From Amphibalanus amphitrite (Eukaryota; Arthropoda; Thecostraca; Balanomorpha; Balanidae): a stretch of DNA of 64,000 nucleotides. The stretch's first letter is position 1. Each line of letters begins with the position of its first letter. The DNA is taken from the NCBI RefSeq assembly GCF_019059575.1, contig NW_024882876.1:112518-176517 (forward strand). The letters are read 5' to 3'. The position numbers and the translations under genes are program-made. This document shows, piece by piece, positions 1 to 12,800 of the stretch. The notes under the pieces were generated by a model. That model did not search any database and was not told the DNA's origin. It worked only from the letters and a program-made list of their open reading frames with translations.

Positions 1-3000
1 CAGGATGTTGGTGACGATCTGCGTCTCACGAGTCGCCGGCGCCAGGTTCTGACAAAAGTCCTTGACCTTCTGGGCGGCGGCGGCGCGCACCTCGGCCTCA
101 CAGTCCTTCAGCAGCGACTGGAAGGCCGGCACCAGGTCCACCGTGGTGATCTCCGGCCCGACGGCCGCCTGCAGCTCAGTGAAGTGGTCCGCCACCATGT
201 ACCTGCGGCGGCGGACCGGGCGGGGACGGTCACACACGGGGAACAGACGGGGCAGGGCAGGGTCGGCGGGAAAGACATGGGGGCCATCGTCTACCGACGA
301 AAAGTACAGCGGTGATGTGTCTGAATCTCAAGGGCGCCAAGTAGGCATACATGGACCATGGCAGCTGCCGGGGTGAGCGACAAACACATTACATTAACCC
401 CACTTGGCTTCCTCACACCGCGTCAGCTCGCTTATTGACAGGGTCCGTTCCGTCACTAACTACTGACCTGACGCGCCATGACTGGTCCTCGGCGCAGTGT
501 TTGAGTGTGGGCATCACCAGGGCCTCGGTGTCTGCCTGGGGCAGCAGCGAGGCGATACTGACGCACGCCTCGACCGCCAGCAGGCGGACAGAGTCCTGGC
601 GACAGACGGGAACGGAGATAAATGGTCAGTAGTTGCCGGAAAGAGCAAATGGACAGAACCCTGTTGAGGGAGGGTAAGGCTCAAAAGGTCAATTGGCAAA
701 AAGACGGCGCGCTAAGCAAAAGCGACACTGCGAAGCACTGTAAGAAGCTGATGGTAGCTACCACAGACTTAAAGGCACCACCCACAAGCCTCACAAAAGT
801 AGACAGTAAAATGTCAGTCAGCCGCAATCGACGAATCCCCAAGCTACATCCCCAGGATGGCCCAGTTAACAACAATCCATCGCCTCCCTCCTTATTGACC
901 CTCCCTCCACGCCACACCTCTGCCCGCTCCGCCCTCACCTGCTCGTCGCCGGCCAGCTCGACGAACATGGGGATCACCTCGGACTTGAGGTGCTCCGAGC
1001 CCACCGCCTTGGCGAACTCGCCCAGTTTACTGGCGGCGGCGCGGCGCACCATCGGCGTGTCGTCCTGACACAGGTTACGGAAGTTGACACGCAACTCCGC
1101 TGTGGAGACGGAACGGCACAGTGAATAGACAGGTCCGAGGGTGATGGTGAGAGAACTTCAGCATTAGTGTGGAGGCTTACAGGCAATAAATAACATATGC
1201 CAATGGCATTATTGATGAACAATGAATGATAGAAAAGACCATCAAACGAAAATGCAGACTTTTCCGGGTTCGATGCACCAGTGGGTACCATGAACACTGG
1301 CGATCAGTCAGCGTTGTGACACGTACAAGAAACCACTGAAAAAATGGACTCAGTCACATTCGAATTTCCCACATCAAACAGAGCTGTCCCCCAGTGCCCA
1401 GCCCCCGGCCGGTTGGGCGGCGGTCGCACCTTTGAGTTTGTCGTTGCAGCGCGGGTAGCAGACGGCGAACAGCCCGCAGCTCGAGGTACGCGACGTGAAC
1501 CAGTCGCCCGAGGCCAGCCGCTTCACCAGAGGCACAAAGTGCGACTCCAGGTCGGCCGTGCTGTGCTGGTGCGAGATGGTGCGCAGCGACTCGACCGCCT
1601 TGTCCCGGACCACCGTCTCCTCCACCTGCGCCAGAGACTCCAGCGCCGGCTGTGTAGGGCAGGGGAGAGGACAGTCAGTTACACTGAACACACCGTCTCC
1701 ACCTGAGCCAGGGACTCCAGCGCCGGCTGTGGTGGGGAGGGGGGGGCAGTCAGTTACACTCAACACACCGTCTCCTCCACCTGCGCCAGAGACTCCAGCC
1801 CGGCCGTATAGGGCAGAGGAGAGGGGACAGTCAGTAACACTCAGCACACCGTCTCCACCTGGGCCAGGGACTCCAGTACTGGCTGTGGTAAAGGGATGAC
1901 TAGTCAGTTACACTCAGCACACCGTCTCCACCTGCGCCAGACTCCGGCGCCGGCTGAGTAGGGGAGGGACAGTCAGTTGCACTCAACAGTCAAGACACCA
2001 TCCCTCCACCTGGGCCATATGGACTGGGTCCTGGGCAGACAGAGTAGTGAGTAGCTACTGAAATTCTCACCAAGACTTGGAGAAGCCCCTCCAGGACCGA
2101 GCACCTACTCACCAGGAGGCAGTAGACGAACTCGGGGCCGCCGACCAGCTTCGTGAAGTTGCCGAGCTGCTCGGCCAGCGCCAGCAGTACCTCATCCTCG
2201 TCGTAGATGGTCTCCGTCAGGAAGGGGATCAGCTCGTTCCGGGTGCGCTCCACGCCCAGCGCCAGTGCGATCGTCGACAGCTTCTTCACAGAGTTCAGCC
2301 GCAGCTGCGGACGGACACGGAGGCGCGTCAGTGGCGGGATAACTGTGTGTGAGGCTGATAGGACAGGCTGAGACTTTTTCTGAGAGAAAATAATAATGGC
2401 TGTCCTACTCATTTTTACAGTTAGCTTTCTTGAGTGCAAGAGCATCTTGAAGAACCAAGACCATCACAAATTGCTTTTAAATGTCCTACTCCCAATCTGA
2501 TCTATTTGTCAGTGGCATAACCTGAGGGGAAGGGGTTAGATGAGTAATACCACCAATATGTTGTCCTCCAGGAGTTGGAGCAGATAATGGACCCAGCATA
2601 AGAGTATCAGCAATCAATGCTGGCAAATAGTGTTTAGAAATAGTAAGACTAGGCATTCGAGTACCAGTGACCTATCCACAATAACAGCTACACTATTTGG
2701 TAGTTGGTGAATTCAAAATTTGAAATGTTGAGCACTTTTTGAACAAAACCACCTATAGGATAGCACCATGACAGCACATAAAAGACAGGCTCCACAAGCT
2801 TGTGAATGCTGTTTAAGAAAACATGAATCAAATAAAATAATATGAAGGACTTGGTCAAGGTATGCATAATGCTACAAAAATGCCTGACAGGGTGAAGTTA
2901 ACTGAGCCAGAACAAGGGCTTGCCAGAAGGGCAAGCTGTCATTTTGACATGGGAATGACTGCAAGGTGTGTCTTTCATTTCAGTGCCTGTAGCTAATTCA

Positions 3001-3998
3001 TGCTAACTAATGATGTCCCTAATGCAGACACACCCTGAACAGAAACATATTATTTTCAATCTAGCTGCACAAAACCAGGCTGTGTCATCAAAATAAAATG
3101 AAGCTGCAATTTTATGTACAAATTAGCATAACCATTAATTCTGCCATTAAAGGACTGTGATAAAAAATAACATTCATATGAAAAACATTGAGAAAAATCA
3201 TTTGGGATATGAAATATATAAAAAGCAATTCAGCTTGAAAAATTACCATGATAAATCAGCATCATGAAACTATTAGTAGTTTCAGATCAGCAGTATTCAA
3301 TACCTACCTACAGCCTTTCCTAGGTGTCTCCTAAAGTAGTGTGAACCTTAACGAACATAAGTTTCAATGAAAAGAAATAATATTTCCAAAACTTCAAATG
3401 ATCCATTGATATACTTCAAATTCATATTGATACAATTTGATGTAGCAAATGCCTGCCACAAGACCACACCTCGACCTACTACACCAATAGTCACGTTTAC
3501 ATAGCATTTTTGACAATGCTCTAGCTCACTTATTACCTATGTGATAATTTTGATTCGATGCAGTGATTTTTGCATATTTAGAGGGAATTATTTTGTTAAT
3601 TGTAAAGCACCATTGGCATCTTTTGCAACATAACAGGCAGAGCTATAAGCTTGCAACAATCCCAGTGTAAACGAGGCTAATAACAGTCAGTCACTGTTGA
3701 GCATTTCTTCCTCAAAATTAGCGCTCACCCGCTCAGCATACGCAACATACCATTCATCAGCCGTAAAGTTATTCTTTAAGTATAGTTACATTAACAAAAA
3801 ATAAGTTATTTTTTGTTAACATTATTATCTGACTGTTACATTTCAACATCAAACTATTGTCATTCAAATTCAATAGTGCAAAAGTCACTATTAAGTAGGC
3901 GGAAGTAAGCTCACCTGCACATCTTCATTGCGTAGCTCATCAATGAGCACTGCAATAGGATAAAGGGATTCGTCTCCGGTTGATTCTGCAGTAGACAT
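1..3998 (-). CDS. Pp2A-29B: PP2A 65-kDa scaffold subunit A (PR65), 5' part, six coding exons, truncated at window edge
   Basis: Structural (A) subunit of protein phosphatase 2A, a rod of HEAT repeats that holds the catalytic and regulatory B subunits. Coding exons in transcript order are 3998-3915, 2304-2113, 1649-1430, 1099-939, 595-468 and 202-1. Phases join throughout (987 nt, 329 codons of a family length near 590), so roughly the first eight HEAT repeats are present. Diagnostic stretches are [59 protein letters not shown] and [16 protein letters not shown]. The start Met gives [20 protein letters not shown], as expected for the family. Intron 1 (2305-3914) is AT-rich and I see nothing in it. 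The 3' splice site of exon 3 is tandemly copied upstream. The gene runs off the left edge, so this is a partial gene and not a broken one. Confidence 0.96.
1612..2035 (-). repeat. Tandem array copying the 3' splice site and start of PP2A-A exon 3
   Basis: Units begin at 1612 (the authentic exon end), 1691, 1766, 1847, 1920 and a degenerate 1996, so the period is 73-81 bp. Each unit has about 38 bp matching the first codons of exon 3 ([10 protein letters not shown]) plus about 40 bp of the adjoining intron. The acceptor AG is kept in the copies starting at 1691, 1847 and 1920. In the copy at 1766 it has become GG. Using the nearest upstream acceptor would read into an in-frame stop within the unit, so the copies are probably not productive exons. 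Confidence 0.9.
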
Positions 3999-4500
3999 TT
4001 TAGCAATCGTTGCGGCCTGATAATTAAATTATTAAACCTTCAAAAACTATCGAATCACGCCCTAATTCAGAAAGACCACCCGTCAGATCCGAACTTCTAC
4101 AAACGTTGCGCGATGCGCAGGGATTGATTCATTTGATTCTTTCAAGGAATAGCTTATTCATGCTTCTTGCTATTTCTATGAAGTTGTTGTACATGACGTC
4201 AGTAAGATTATTCTGATAGAATTTATTTGGTATTTATTCCATTAATGCGACTTTTTTGTCAGTTTTGATAGAAAATAGCAATGGTTTTTCAATTTCATTA
4301 AGTTTTCTTCATTTTTAAAATTAAAATGATAAAAGATTCTTACAATGACGTCATAGTGAGAGATTGAACAAAAAATATCAAATCGTTTTCATTTCCTTCA
4401 TTTCTATGATCAAAACAAATTTGTTGTTCATGACGTCATGTTGATAACAGAGGCAGATATGACGTCAATCAATGGGACGGCCGCTCGAGTTATAATTATA
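3999..4500 (-). promoter_or_regulatory. PP2A-A upstream region with a cluster of four full TGACGTCA (CRE) sites
   Basis: The palindrome TGACGTCA occurs at 4194-4201, 4346-4353, 4431-4438 and 4460-4467, about 200-470 bp upstream of the PP2A-A start codon. This is the consensus for CREB/ATF-type bZIP factors. The surroundings are AT-rich, so four chance copies of an 8-mer in 274 bp are unlikely. I cannot locate the transcription start; a 5' UTR probably lies between 3999 and about 4150. Confidence 0.6.
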
Positions 4501-4814
4501 CGGCATTGATGAAGCGGATGACAAAGCCCTAAAATCAGTTAATGCCATATGCTCTTAGTAGACAATCGTCAAGCCTAATCGATCCATGTTATTACCTTCA
4601 TCTAATGTGAAAAGTTTATCGAAAAAGTGCCTGGTTATCGTGTCCTTCTAAAACACTAAGACGAATGACGATGAGTCCCAATGCGTCGCTCATACTGCCC
4701 CACAGGTGGCTAAATGACCATCACAGGGACAACTGCAGCATTGAGATCCGTGGGATCCTCCAACTACAACTATCCCTGTCGGCAGTCGTCGTCACATACA
4801 CCTCGTTTCACCGT

Positions 4815-4830
4815 TATTTATTTATTTCCA
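4815..4830 (-). terminator. Candidate polyadenylation signal of beta-spectrin
   Basis: Two overlapping AATAAA hexamers on the minus strand (TTTATT at 4817-4822 and 4821-4826), about 920 nt after the beta-spectrin stop codon. They are the first good signals downstream. The intervening 4827-5739 would be a GC-rich 3' UTR in which I see no other gene. Confidence 0.5.
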
Positions 4831-5739
4831 GGTCCTTGAAGCGTTCTCAGACACACCAGAGTCGGGCTCATGCCGCAGACACACCCACTCACACGCTGCA
4901 CTACCGAAAGGTGGAGGTCCGCGCGCGGGCTCTAGGCGTAGGTACAGCGGGCGGAGGTGCGCGGCGCGGCGCCGGGGCGGGGAGGGCGGCCGTCTGACTA
5001 GCGGCGAGCTCAGCGCGCGCGGCGCCAGCACGCCGCGCGACCAGCCCCGTTCCTGGCCTCCTCAGCGGTTCCGCGCGGGAACCGGGGGCAGGAGCGCGCC
5101 GGCGCACAAGCTATCCAGTCAAACACTACTTAATATATTGCATGCCTGACACCTCGAGCACACAGGACCGAACACTAGAGACGATATAATTTCCCATGTA
5201 AAATACTAGATTCTCGCTCGCTCGCTCTCTCACTCTCACTGACGGGCGCGCACACCCTCCCACTCTGCGTGCCCCGAATGCCGTAGTTGCAGAAGCAGCT
5301 GCCGCGACGCGGACATTCACCAAGCCGGGCTGGGCGCCGCGCCCACACACACACGGCCAGCGGCCGGCAGCGCCGCCTGACGCCAATATGTATATGTAAA
5401 ACGTGTGCATACTCGCGGCGCGGCGGCCGCCGCCGGGCGGCTCGGGCCGCCCCAGTCGGCCGGGCGGCGCCAGCTACCGTATTAGATGCCTAGGAATCGA
5501 TCAGACAGCTGCGACGGCGCCCCGCTAGTCTCAGAACGAACGAGAAATCAACGGCGCGACGGCGGCGGCGGCGGGTGACGCGGCACGCCGCCCCCCGTGG
5601 TGGCAGTGCTCGGAACCGACGCACACACGCGCGCGCGCACACACGGGCACAACGAGAGAGACGCGCGGCGCGCGGCCGCGACACGCGGCGCAGAAGCGGA
5701 GTCGGCCGGCCGGTCGGCCGGCGCGCGGCTTGGCGGCGT

Positions 5740-6868
5740 CTACTTCTTCTTCAGCGTGAAGAAGGAGCGCTTCTTGGGCTCCGGGTCGTGTGAGGAGGCG
5801 GGCAGCGTCTTGGACGACTTGGCGGGCGCGGCGGCGGCTCCGCCGAGCGCGGCGCAGACCTCCTCGATGGCGGCCACCCACTGGTTCATCTCGGTGTCAT
5901 CCCGCGCCTGGTACAGGTACTCGCCGCCGGTGGGCAGCCTGGCGGCACACACACAAAGACAGACACGACGGGTCAGCAGCGATCACTTACACAGTTGGTA
6001 TATCGTTACCGCGTGAGAATAGAGCCAGCATGACGCACAAGATAAAAATGTGGGACGCGGTCAACAACTCAATGAGAAAATCAGCTCACAACCACGGGCA
6101 CAAAAACAGCATTAGGCATTCACATATTCAGCATCAGGCCTAGTAATAATTAGGACATTTAACACGTCCCACGCACACCTCTGACTGAACGACCACGTGT
6201 TGACACTCACTTGAGTCTGAAGACGTGTTTCTTTTTGCTGTAGTCGGTGGCGACGACCGCCTTGGCATCGCGCAGCTCCAGCGGCGCCTCGCCGTGCGCC
6301 ATGGCGTCTGGCGACTGTTTGGCGACGCGCTGGTCCTTGTAGGCCAGCAGCTGGCCCTCCTGCAGCACCATGAACAGCTTCTCCCACGACCTGACGACGA
6401 CCGACGCCGCAGATGTCAGGGCTTTGTGTGAGATGCAAGACTTACTGGGTAGTTGGAGAGATGTGAAACACGGGGGTCGATGCAAGGCAAGGGCTCTTTA
6501 CTGAACAGTTATAGGCTTGAAATGTAAGACACAGGCTTTGACTTTATTGCTTTCTTCGTTGACTTGATTATTGGCGTTTTTTTTTTAACAAGCTGAACTT
6601 CGTTGACTTGATTATTGGCGTTTTTTTTAACAAGCTGAACATTACAGACTGTAACGAGTCTCGTTAAACAAACATTAAAGTATAATCATTATTCGAGCCT
6701 CACGAGCACGACTTCATGACATTTCTGAAAGGCACGACGTGAATTCGTTCCACTATCAGGAGCGTCATGGTCACCTGTTGGAGGCCTTCTTGACGGTGGT
6801 CTCCCACTCGTGCTTCCGGTGCAGGAACCCTTCCATGAGCGATCCCTCTCCACCGGGGCTGGGACGCT
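5740..6868 (-). CDS. beta-Spec: beta-spectrin C-terminal PH domain exons
   Basis: Three exons: 6868-6775, 6390-6211 and 5938-5740. They read [20 protein letters not shown], then [40 protein letters not shown] and [16 protein letters not shown]. This is the typical beta-spectrin PH fold: the membrane-facing RKHEW...KKASNRSW loop, and the conserved Trp of the C-terminal helix ([11 protein letters not shown]). The protein ends [13 protein letters not shown] followed by TAG at 5742-5740, a tail very like insect beta-spectrin. The PH domain binds phosphoinositides in other family members. Confidence 0.96.
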
Positions 6869-9800
6869 CTGCCGGGTCGGGTCAGCACGTCAGTGGATCT
6901 AACTAATACATTAGGCTGAGCACGGGGTCACAGTAATCAGCAACTGGACCTTTTTGCAAGATTCGGGACACTGATCACAGTACATTCAGGGAAAAATGAG
7001 ATGTCATTAGTTGCAGTGACTCAAATATGATCAGATAGTTACGGAGCGAGCGAAGCGAGCGGAGTCTTACGTAGAATAACGGAAATTTCTGAGTATGAGC
7101 GGCCGGCCGGCCGGCCGGCCGTGCGGACGCTTTTGCGAGGCTTATATCTCAGCAACCACTTGACCGATTTACATGCGGTAATTTTTGTAGGGTAGCTTCA
7201 TTCCTTCTACCAAGTATTGGACTATTCTCGATGCATGTGGGTGACCCCTTATGCACGTGCCACGTGCAAAACGAAGAGGTGTCAGTTTTGCAATTGTTGC
7301 AATATTTCGGTAACTACTTGGCCGATTGCGCTGAAAGTTGGCATGTATGTAGGTAGGCACCCACTAGGCACTGCATATCCATGTGCCAGAGTTGGGGTGC
7401 TGCTGCACGTGCGCACGTGCAGGGGTCGTTTCCAGATCTCGAGATCGGCTGGACCGATGGCGCTCAAATTTGGTACACAGTTAGGGACCAGATAGTAGGG
7501 TGCCGTGCACAAGTCAGTTGGGACCCATTTTGCACGTGCGCACGTGCAGGGTGCCGCTTTCAGATCTCGAGAACGGCTGGGCCGATTGTGCTCAAATTTG
7601 GCACATCGCTAGAGACCGGTTAGTAAGGTGCCGGGCACAAGTCAGTTGGAGGTACCCCCTCGAAATTTCGCACGTGCAAGGCCCACCCTCTCGCTCGCTC
7701 CGTTACTCGCCCCAAAAGGCGTTATACTGGTTGTATAATCTTAGCTACGAGCAACGCCCTAAAGCATCAATATCCCACAGCTTGATGGCCAAATATGTAT
7801 ATCGAACACTTATTCTATTTCCTAGTCCCTAGGCACATCCGAATAAAGGCTGGGACAGCGGATCGACCCCGCAGCAGCGTACTCCGCAGCGGACTCTCCA
7901 CAGCAGCGTGGTCAGTCAGTCCTAGTCAGACGGACGGACGGACGGCACATGTCGCAGGCCGAGGCGGAGCGGGGGGCGGGGCGGGACGGTGCGCGGTGCC
8001 CGTGGGACAGGCAGGCGGCAGGCGGGGCGGGACAGGCGGGGGCAGGCGGTACTCACCGGCGGCGGCAGCTATGTTACCCTCGTCATCGCTGACGCTGCCC
8101 ACTTCGGGCGGCGGCTTCGACTTCTTGAAGCGGAAGCTGCGGAACGGCGACTTGGAGCGCGAGCGAGACTTCTTTTTCTCGGAGGCGGACGAGCCGGCTG
8201 CGGGAGCGACACTGATAGCTGAACGGACCGAGCCGCGCACAGCGGGCGACCAGCGCGACGGCGAGCCCGCACGACACACAAGCCCCGCCGGGCCAAGCGC
8301 ACGGCGCCGCAGCGACGGGGGCGACTGAGCCAGTCGGCACAAAGCCCACGGACGTATGTGTGCTCCGGAGGCCAGGACAATAATAAGCGACACATGTGGC
8401 CTTTAAATGTAACCACGCAAGATGTCTGAATAGCCATACGAGATGTCTGACACAGTGATGAAAATACGTGCCTGAAGTTGACATTCTAAAGGCCATCATT
8501 CATACGGTTTCCACGATTTCCACCATTTCGAACTACACCACCACCAAGCCAGATGAAGGACAACCATTAGATAATGCAGTCATATAGACCCAACAAGCCA
8601 CCGATTTAGTAGAAACGCCCAAACTATGTCCATTTTACAGTGCCGGGCGACTTGAATGCACCTTTAGGCAGATATTATTCACGAAGCCTAGATTTCAGGC
8701 AGACGAGACCCAGGCATTGTACGAGCATATTCCATTGGATAAGTGCTGGTTTGACCAAGCCAAGCTTTCGCCCATTCCACCTGCCACCCAAGCCAGCATC
8801 CTTCCACCATCGTAGACCAGCCCGAAGAAGCTGAGGCTCGTTCGAAGCATCATTCCCATCACCAAAGCTCAGGACAGCACATTTCCCTTAGTCACACATC
8901 ATATAGGGAAGCAGATACCCACAGCGGAGCGCGAGACCTTCCCAGCCGATATGCACACTACACAATTTGTCCAGCAGTTCGGCGTCGCACCCAGTACTAG
9001 CCCAGCAGCTGAGACACGAAGCCAGCGAAAGACCTTTCTCCAAGGACGGAACCAGCCCGCGACAAGCATCAGCCCAACATTCACACGGCCAAATGGTCAT
9101 CCATCACCGAAACCAGAGCCAGACCGCAAATGACTCTAAAGGAGTGTCCAGCACCAGGTCCCATATCGAGCACGCCACCAGCACCGACCGAGCAGCCATG
9201 TAATCCGTGAGTCAGCCTCTCAGCAAGGCCAGGGAGCGGTCACTATTTCCAGCATGAAAGAAAGCGCCTTCCTGAAGGTGACCCAACACCACTTGCTACC
9301 GCACCAAGCGAGACAGAAAAAAGGAAGAACAGAAAAGAGATAAAAACTATAATATCTTTTAATGAAGAACATAAGGGACAAACAAAAGCGAGGTATGCGT
9401 AAACAAAAGCGAGATAAAGCGGAAATCATACATTGAAGCAAAACAAAAAATCGCGAAAATGGCCAACGGGCAACGATAATACAAATATGATGACAATAGG
9501 GGAATAAACAAAACGGAGAAAGCAGTCATGATGTCGGTTAGGATACAGGGAGCCAGACAGAGATAGCGCGCCCTCTACCAAAGAGACGGTCGCAGAGACG
9601 CCAGCGCGGCACCGCCAAAGTCGGAACCCTCTGGCAGAGTATCAGACAGCAGAGGCAGCAGCGAGCCTTCCAGCGGCGCCCCAACATAGGACTCTCCCGA
9701 GAGCCGCCGAGACGCCGACAGACTGTACATTGTACAAACCACCCCAGAGAGGCGGCCGAGAGAGGAGACTCTACACCATACTCACTGCGAGAGACGGAGG

Positions 9801-12800
9801 CGGAGGCCTTGGGAGCCGCGGCGGCCGCGGTGGCGGGGGCGGCAGCCGCCGGGGAGGCGCGCGGGGCCGGCGCCGGCGCGGCGGCGCGGCCGCGAACATG
9901 CCCGGCTACAACACAGCGCATGCTCTCTCAGAGGGGGCTCGGAGGCAGTGGGTGCCAGCCGGACAGCCGGGGCAAGGCAGGCAGAGATGGGGACAGACCA
10001 TGCTCCTCCGAGATAGAGACCCGGTTACATGCCGTGCTTAGGCGCTCAACTGATACTGGTCTGGGTTGGTAATGACCATATTTGTCGTGAGATTATAGTA
10101 CTTCAAAAAGTAACATTTAAAGTGAGAAGTGATGTTCCGCGGGACTAAATGACCCAACATGGTATTTCGTTAAAAAATGAACTTACGAAGGTCTCTCCCC
10201 ATCTAAATTAAAAACGGTAGCTTGGCATAACGACATCAAAATGCATCAGTTAAACAAAAATATTCCAGCAAAATAAAAAAATGGGCGAGTACAGATGCCG
10301 ACAGGACAGTACTACCAAGAGTCACCATGCACTGGGGTTCAGGCGGGCAGCCGCCACATCACAGTACGATTAGGGGCGGCGGGGGCGGACTGCCAGTGGG
10401 GCACGGGCGGGCATACACGGTGCGGGCGGCGGGCGGTGAGAGCATTCGGTGCGCGATGCGGGCCGGGAGGGGGACGGGCGAGAGGGGCGAGAGGCGGCTA
10501 GGGTGAGGCGGGATGGGTACAGAGCTGCTCAGGGTGATCCGACCTTCAGCGACCACTGACCGGTGCAAATAAATACGGCACTGAAGGCCAGAAGACAGAC
10601 CCGTTACGTTTATAAAAAGCGACAAATAATTTTGAATTAACGCTGTATGGTCAGAGCCAAAAAGGTCTCAATACTGGCTTTTCCAACCTCATATCAGACG
10701 CATATCAAGTTACCATCACATTTGCACAATTTACATGAAATGAATGAGCATTCGATGACCATCGGCGTCTTTTAATATAATTTCACCGCCGATGAGGTTA
10801 CCTGCCAGATATAATAACTTGCCTCGCTATTGCCCTCGATTACAATTCGATGAAAGCCAAAGCTCAGAAAGCTGTGTGGTCGTTATTGACCAAATGACGT
10901 CTACTTTGGATTTTCGGGGTTCTAAGGACTGTCCCAGTGATTACTGAATGGCCTGTCAAGGCTCCACCATGATCGGAGACGGAGTTGCAGAAACGTCTAA
11001 AGAGGGTCTCTCAGAGAGTCTGTTGAGGGTCTACTGGGAGATGTATAAAGACTCTACCGGAAGGTCTGTTGAGGGTTTACCGGTAGGTGAGATTCTACCG
11101 GGAATATCTCAAACCCCTACAGGCTACCTGTGTAGGGACCCTACCAGAAGGTCTGTCGAGGGTCTACGGACAGCTCTGCTGAGTGGTTCGCGGAGGGGAC
11201 GCTAGGAGGGCGGCGGTCGGGGCTGGGCCAGGCCCGGGCGGGGCGGCAGTACCTTGGATGGGCGGCACCTCGGGCCGGAAGCGGCCAGGGCGGCTCATCG
11301 CGGAGGCTGCCGGACGGCCGCGCAGACAGGCAGACACACGGGAGACACACGGTTAGTGGCACAGATCGGCGGTTAGTGAGGGAGGGAGGGAGTCGGCGGA
11401 CAGAGGGCCAGAGTCGCGCGCGGTCAGAGACGGGGAAACACCAATCAGACATCAACGGAGAAATTAGCGGGCCGATGAGTTCAGCTGGGATAGGCATACC
11501 AGTTATGAGGCGACAAGGGAGATGGGAGTCACAATTGGAAAAAGAATCACAGTGAACATGGAAAATGAGTACAATACGAGAGTCCAGGGACAGACACAAA
11601 GAAGGAAAGGACATATGAGAACCTAGCAAGGAAACAGTGAGAATACAACCGGACCGCAAAGGAATCAGAAAAAGGACAGACGCAGCCAAACTGGCGGAGA
11701 AGACAATGAGAGGTATGGAGATACGAAAGAGGGACACAATGAAAGTAGGGGGAATATAACAGTTTGATGCTGGAGGAACAGAAGGGGGCACAGTCCGGGG
11801 TCACAGTTACTGGAGGGACACAATGAGGCTCACACCGGGGCCGGGGAGGGGGACACAGTGCCGCGGAGGCGGGGCGGGGCGGGGTGGGGGCAGCCGGCGC
11901 TGGTAAGCGGGCGCAGCCAGGCTGGTGGCGGTGCGGCGCGGCGGGAGGGGCGGCGCTGGGACAGCGCGGAGGACTCACCTTCCTGCTGCTGAGCGCGGCT
12001 CGCCCGCTCGGGACGCTCCTCGGGGGAGCGCGCGGCGGCGGCCGGCGCGGCGGCGGACGCCCCGGCGCCGCCCGGGCCCGGCGGCGCGTCCGTCGCGTCC
12101 GACGGCGTCTCGTCCGGACTGGAAGCGGAGCGGCGCGCCGCCTCTGCGCGGGCGGCCTCCTCTGCCGCGCGGCGGGCCGCCTCCTCCTCCTGACGCCGGT
12201 GCAGCTCCTTCAGCTCGAACTGCAGCGGGAGCGGGCAGAGGACACGGTCAGCGATACAGTAGCCGGTTAACGGCGGCTCATTGAACTTCGCTCATTTACA
12301 GCCAGACGCATCATAATAATCAAAATGGGAATTTGTGAGCTCTGAGAGGTGAGAGGCGTCTGTACTGACCGTGGTGAGCCGCTCCAGAGCCGCGAACCTC
12401 TCCTCCTGGGCAGACGCAGACTTCTCGAACGCCTCGTGCTTCTTGATCAGGCTCTCCACCTCGTCGATCGAGTTCTGTAACACCGGTCACGGGTGATCGT
12501 GTAGGAGCGGTTCACGGCAATATCACAATAGCAAGAGCATAGAGCTATGATCACTGATCATGGCATCGTCCGTTACAAGGATGTTGCGAACTACATGGTC
12601 ATGCTCTCCGAATCCTAACCGGCAAATACTAGTGAGACACACGCTGGATCCAACAGAACAGCCCGGCGCGTCCTCTGAACACACAATCCCGTTCACCCAC
12701 AGACGTGTCACTGCCTCCACCCCGCTCCCGGTGTGACCCCCAGCCCGTCTCCCCGCAGTACTTACGCCTAACTCCTTGCTCTGGATGTAGCTCTCCTGCG

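Noticed and set aside
1..202. Truncated or broken PP2A-A gene
   Set aside because: The coding frame is intact to the window edge; the missing 3' half is simply outside the window.
10359..10625. Pro-rich open frame as a fourth linker cassette
   Set aside because: I could not find an acceptor and donor that leave phase 1 on both sides.
11141..11791. 216-codon minus-strand open frame upstream of a spectrin linker cassette
   Set aside because: Only the 54-bp segment 11253-11306 has sensible splice sites and phase; the rest has random composition.
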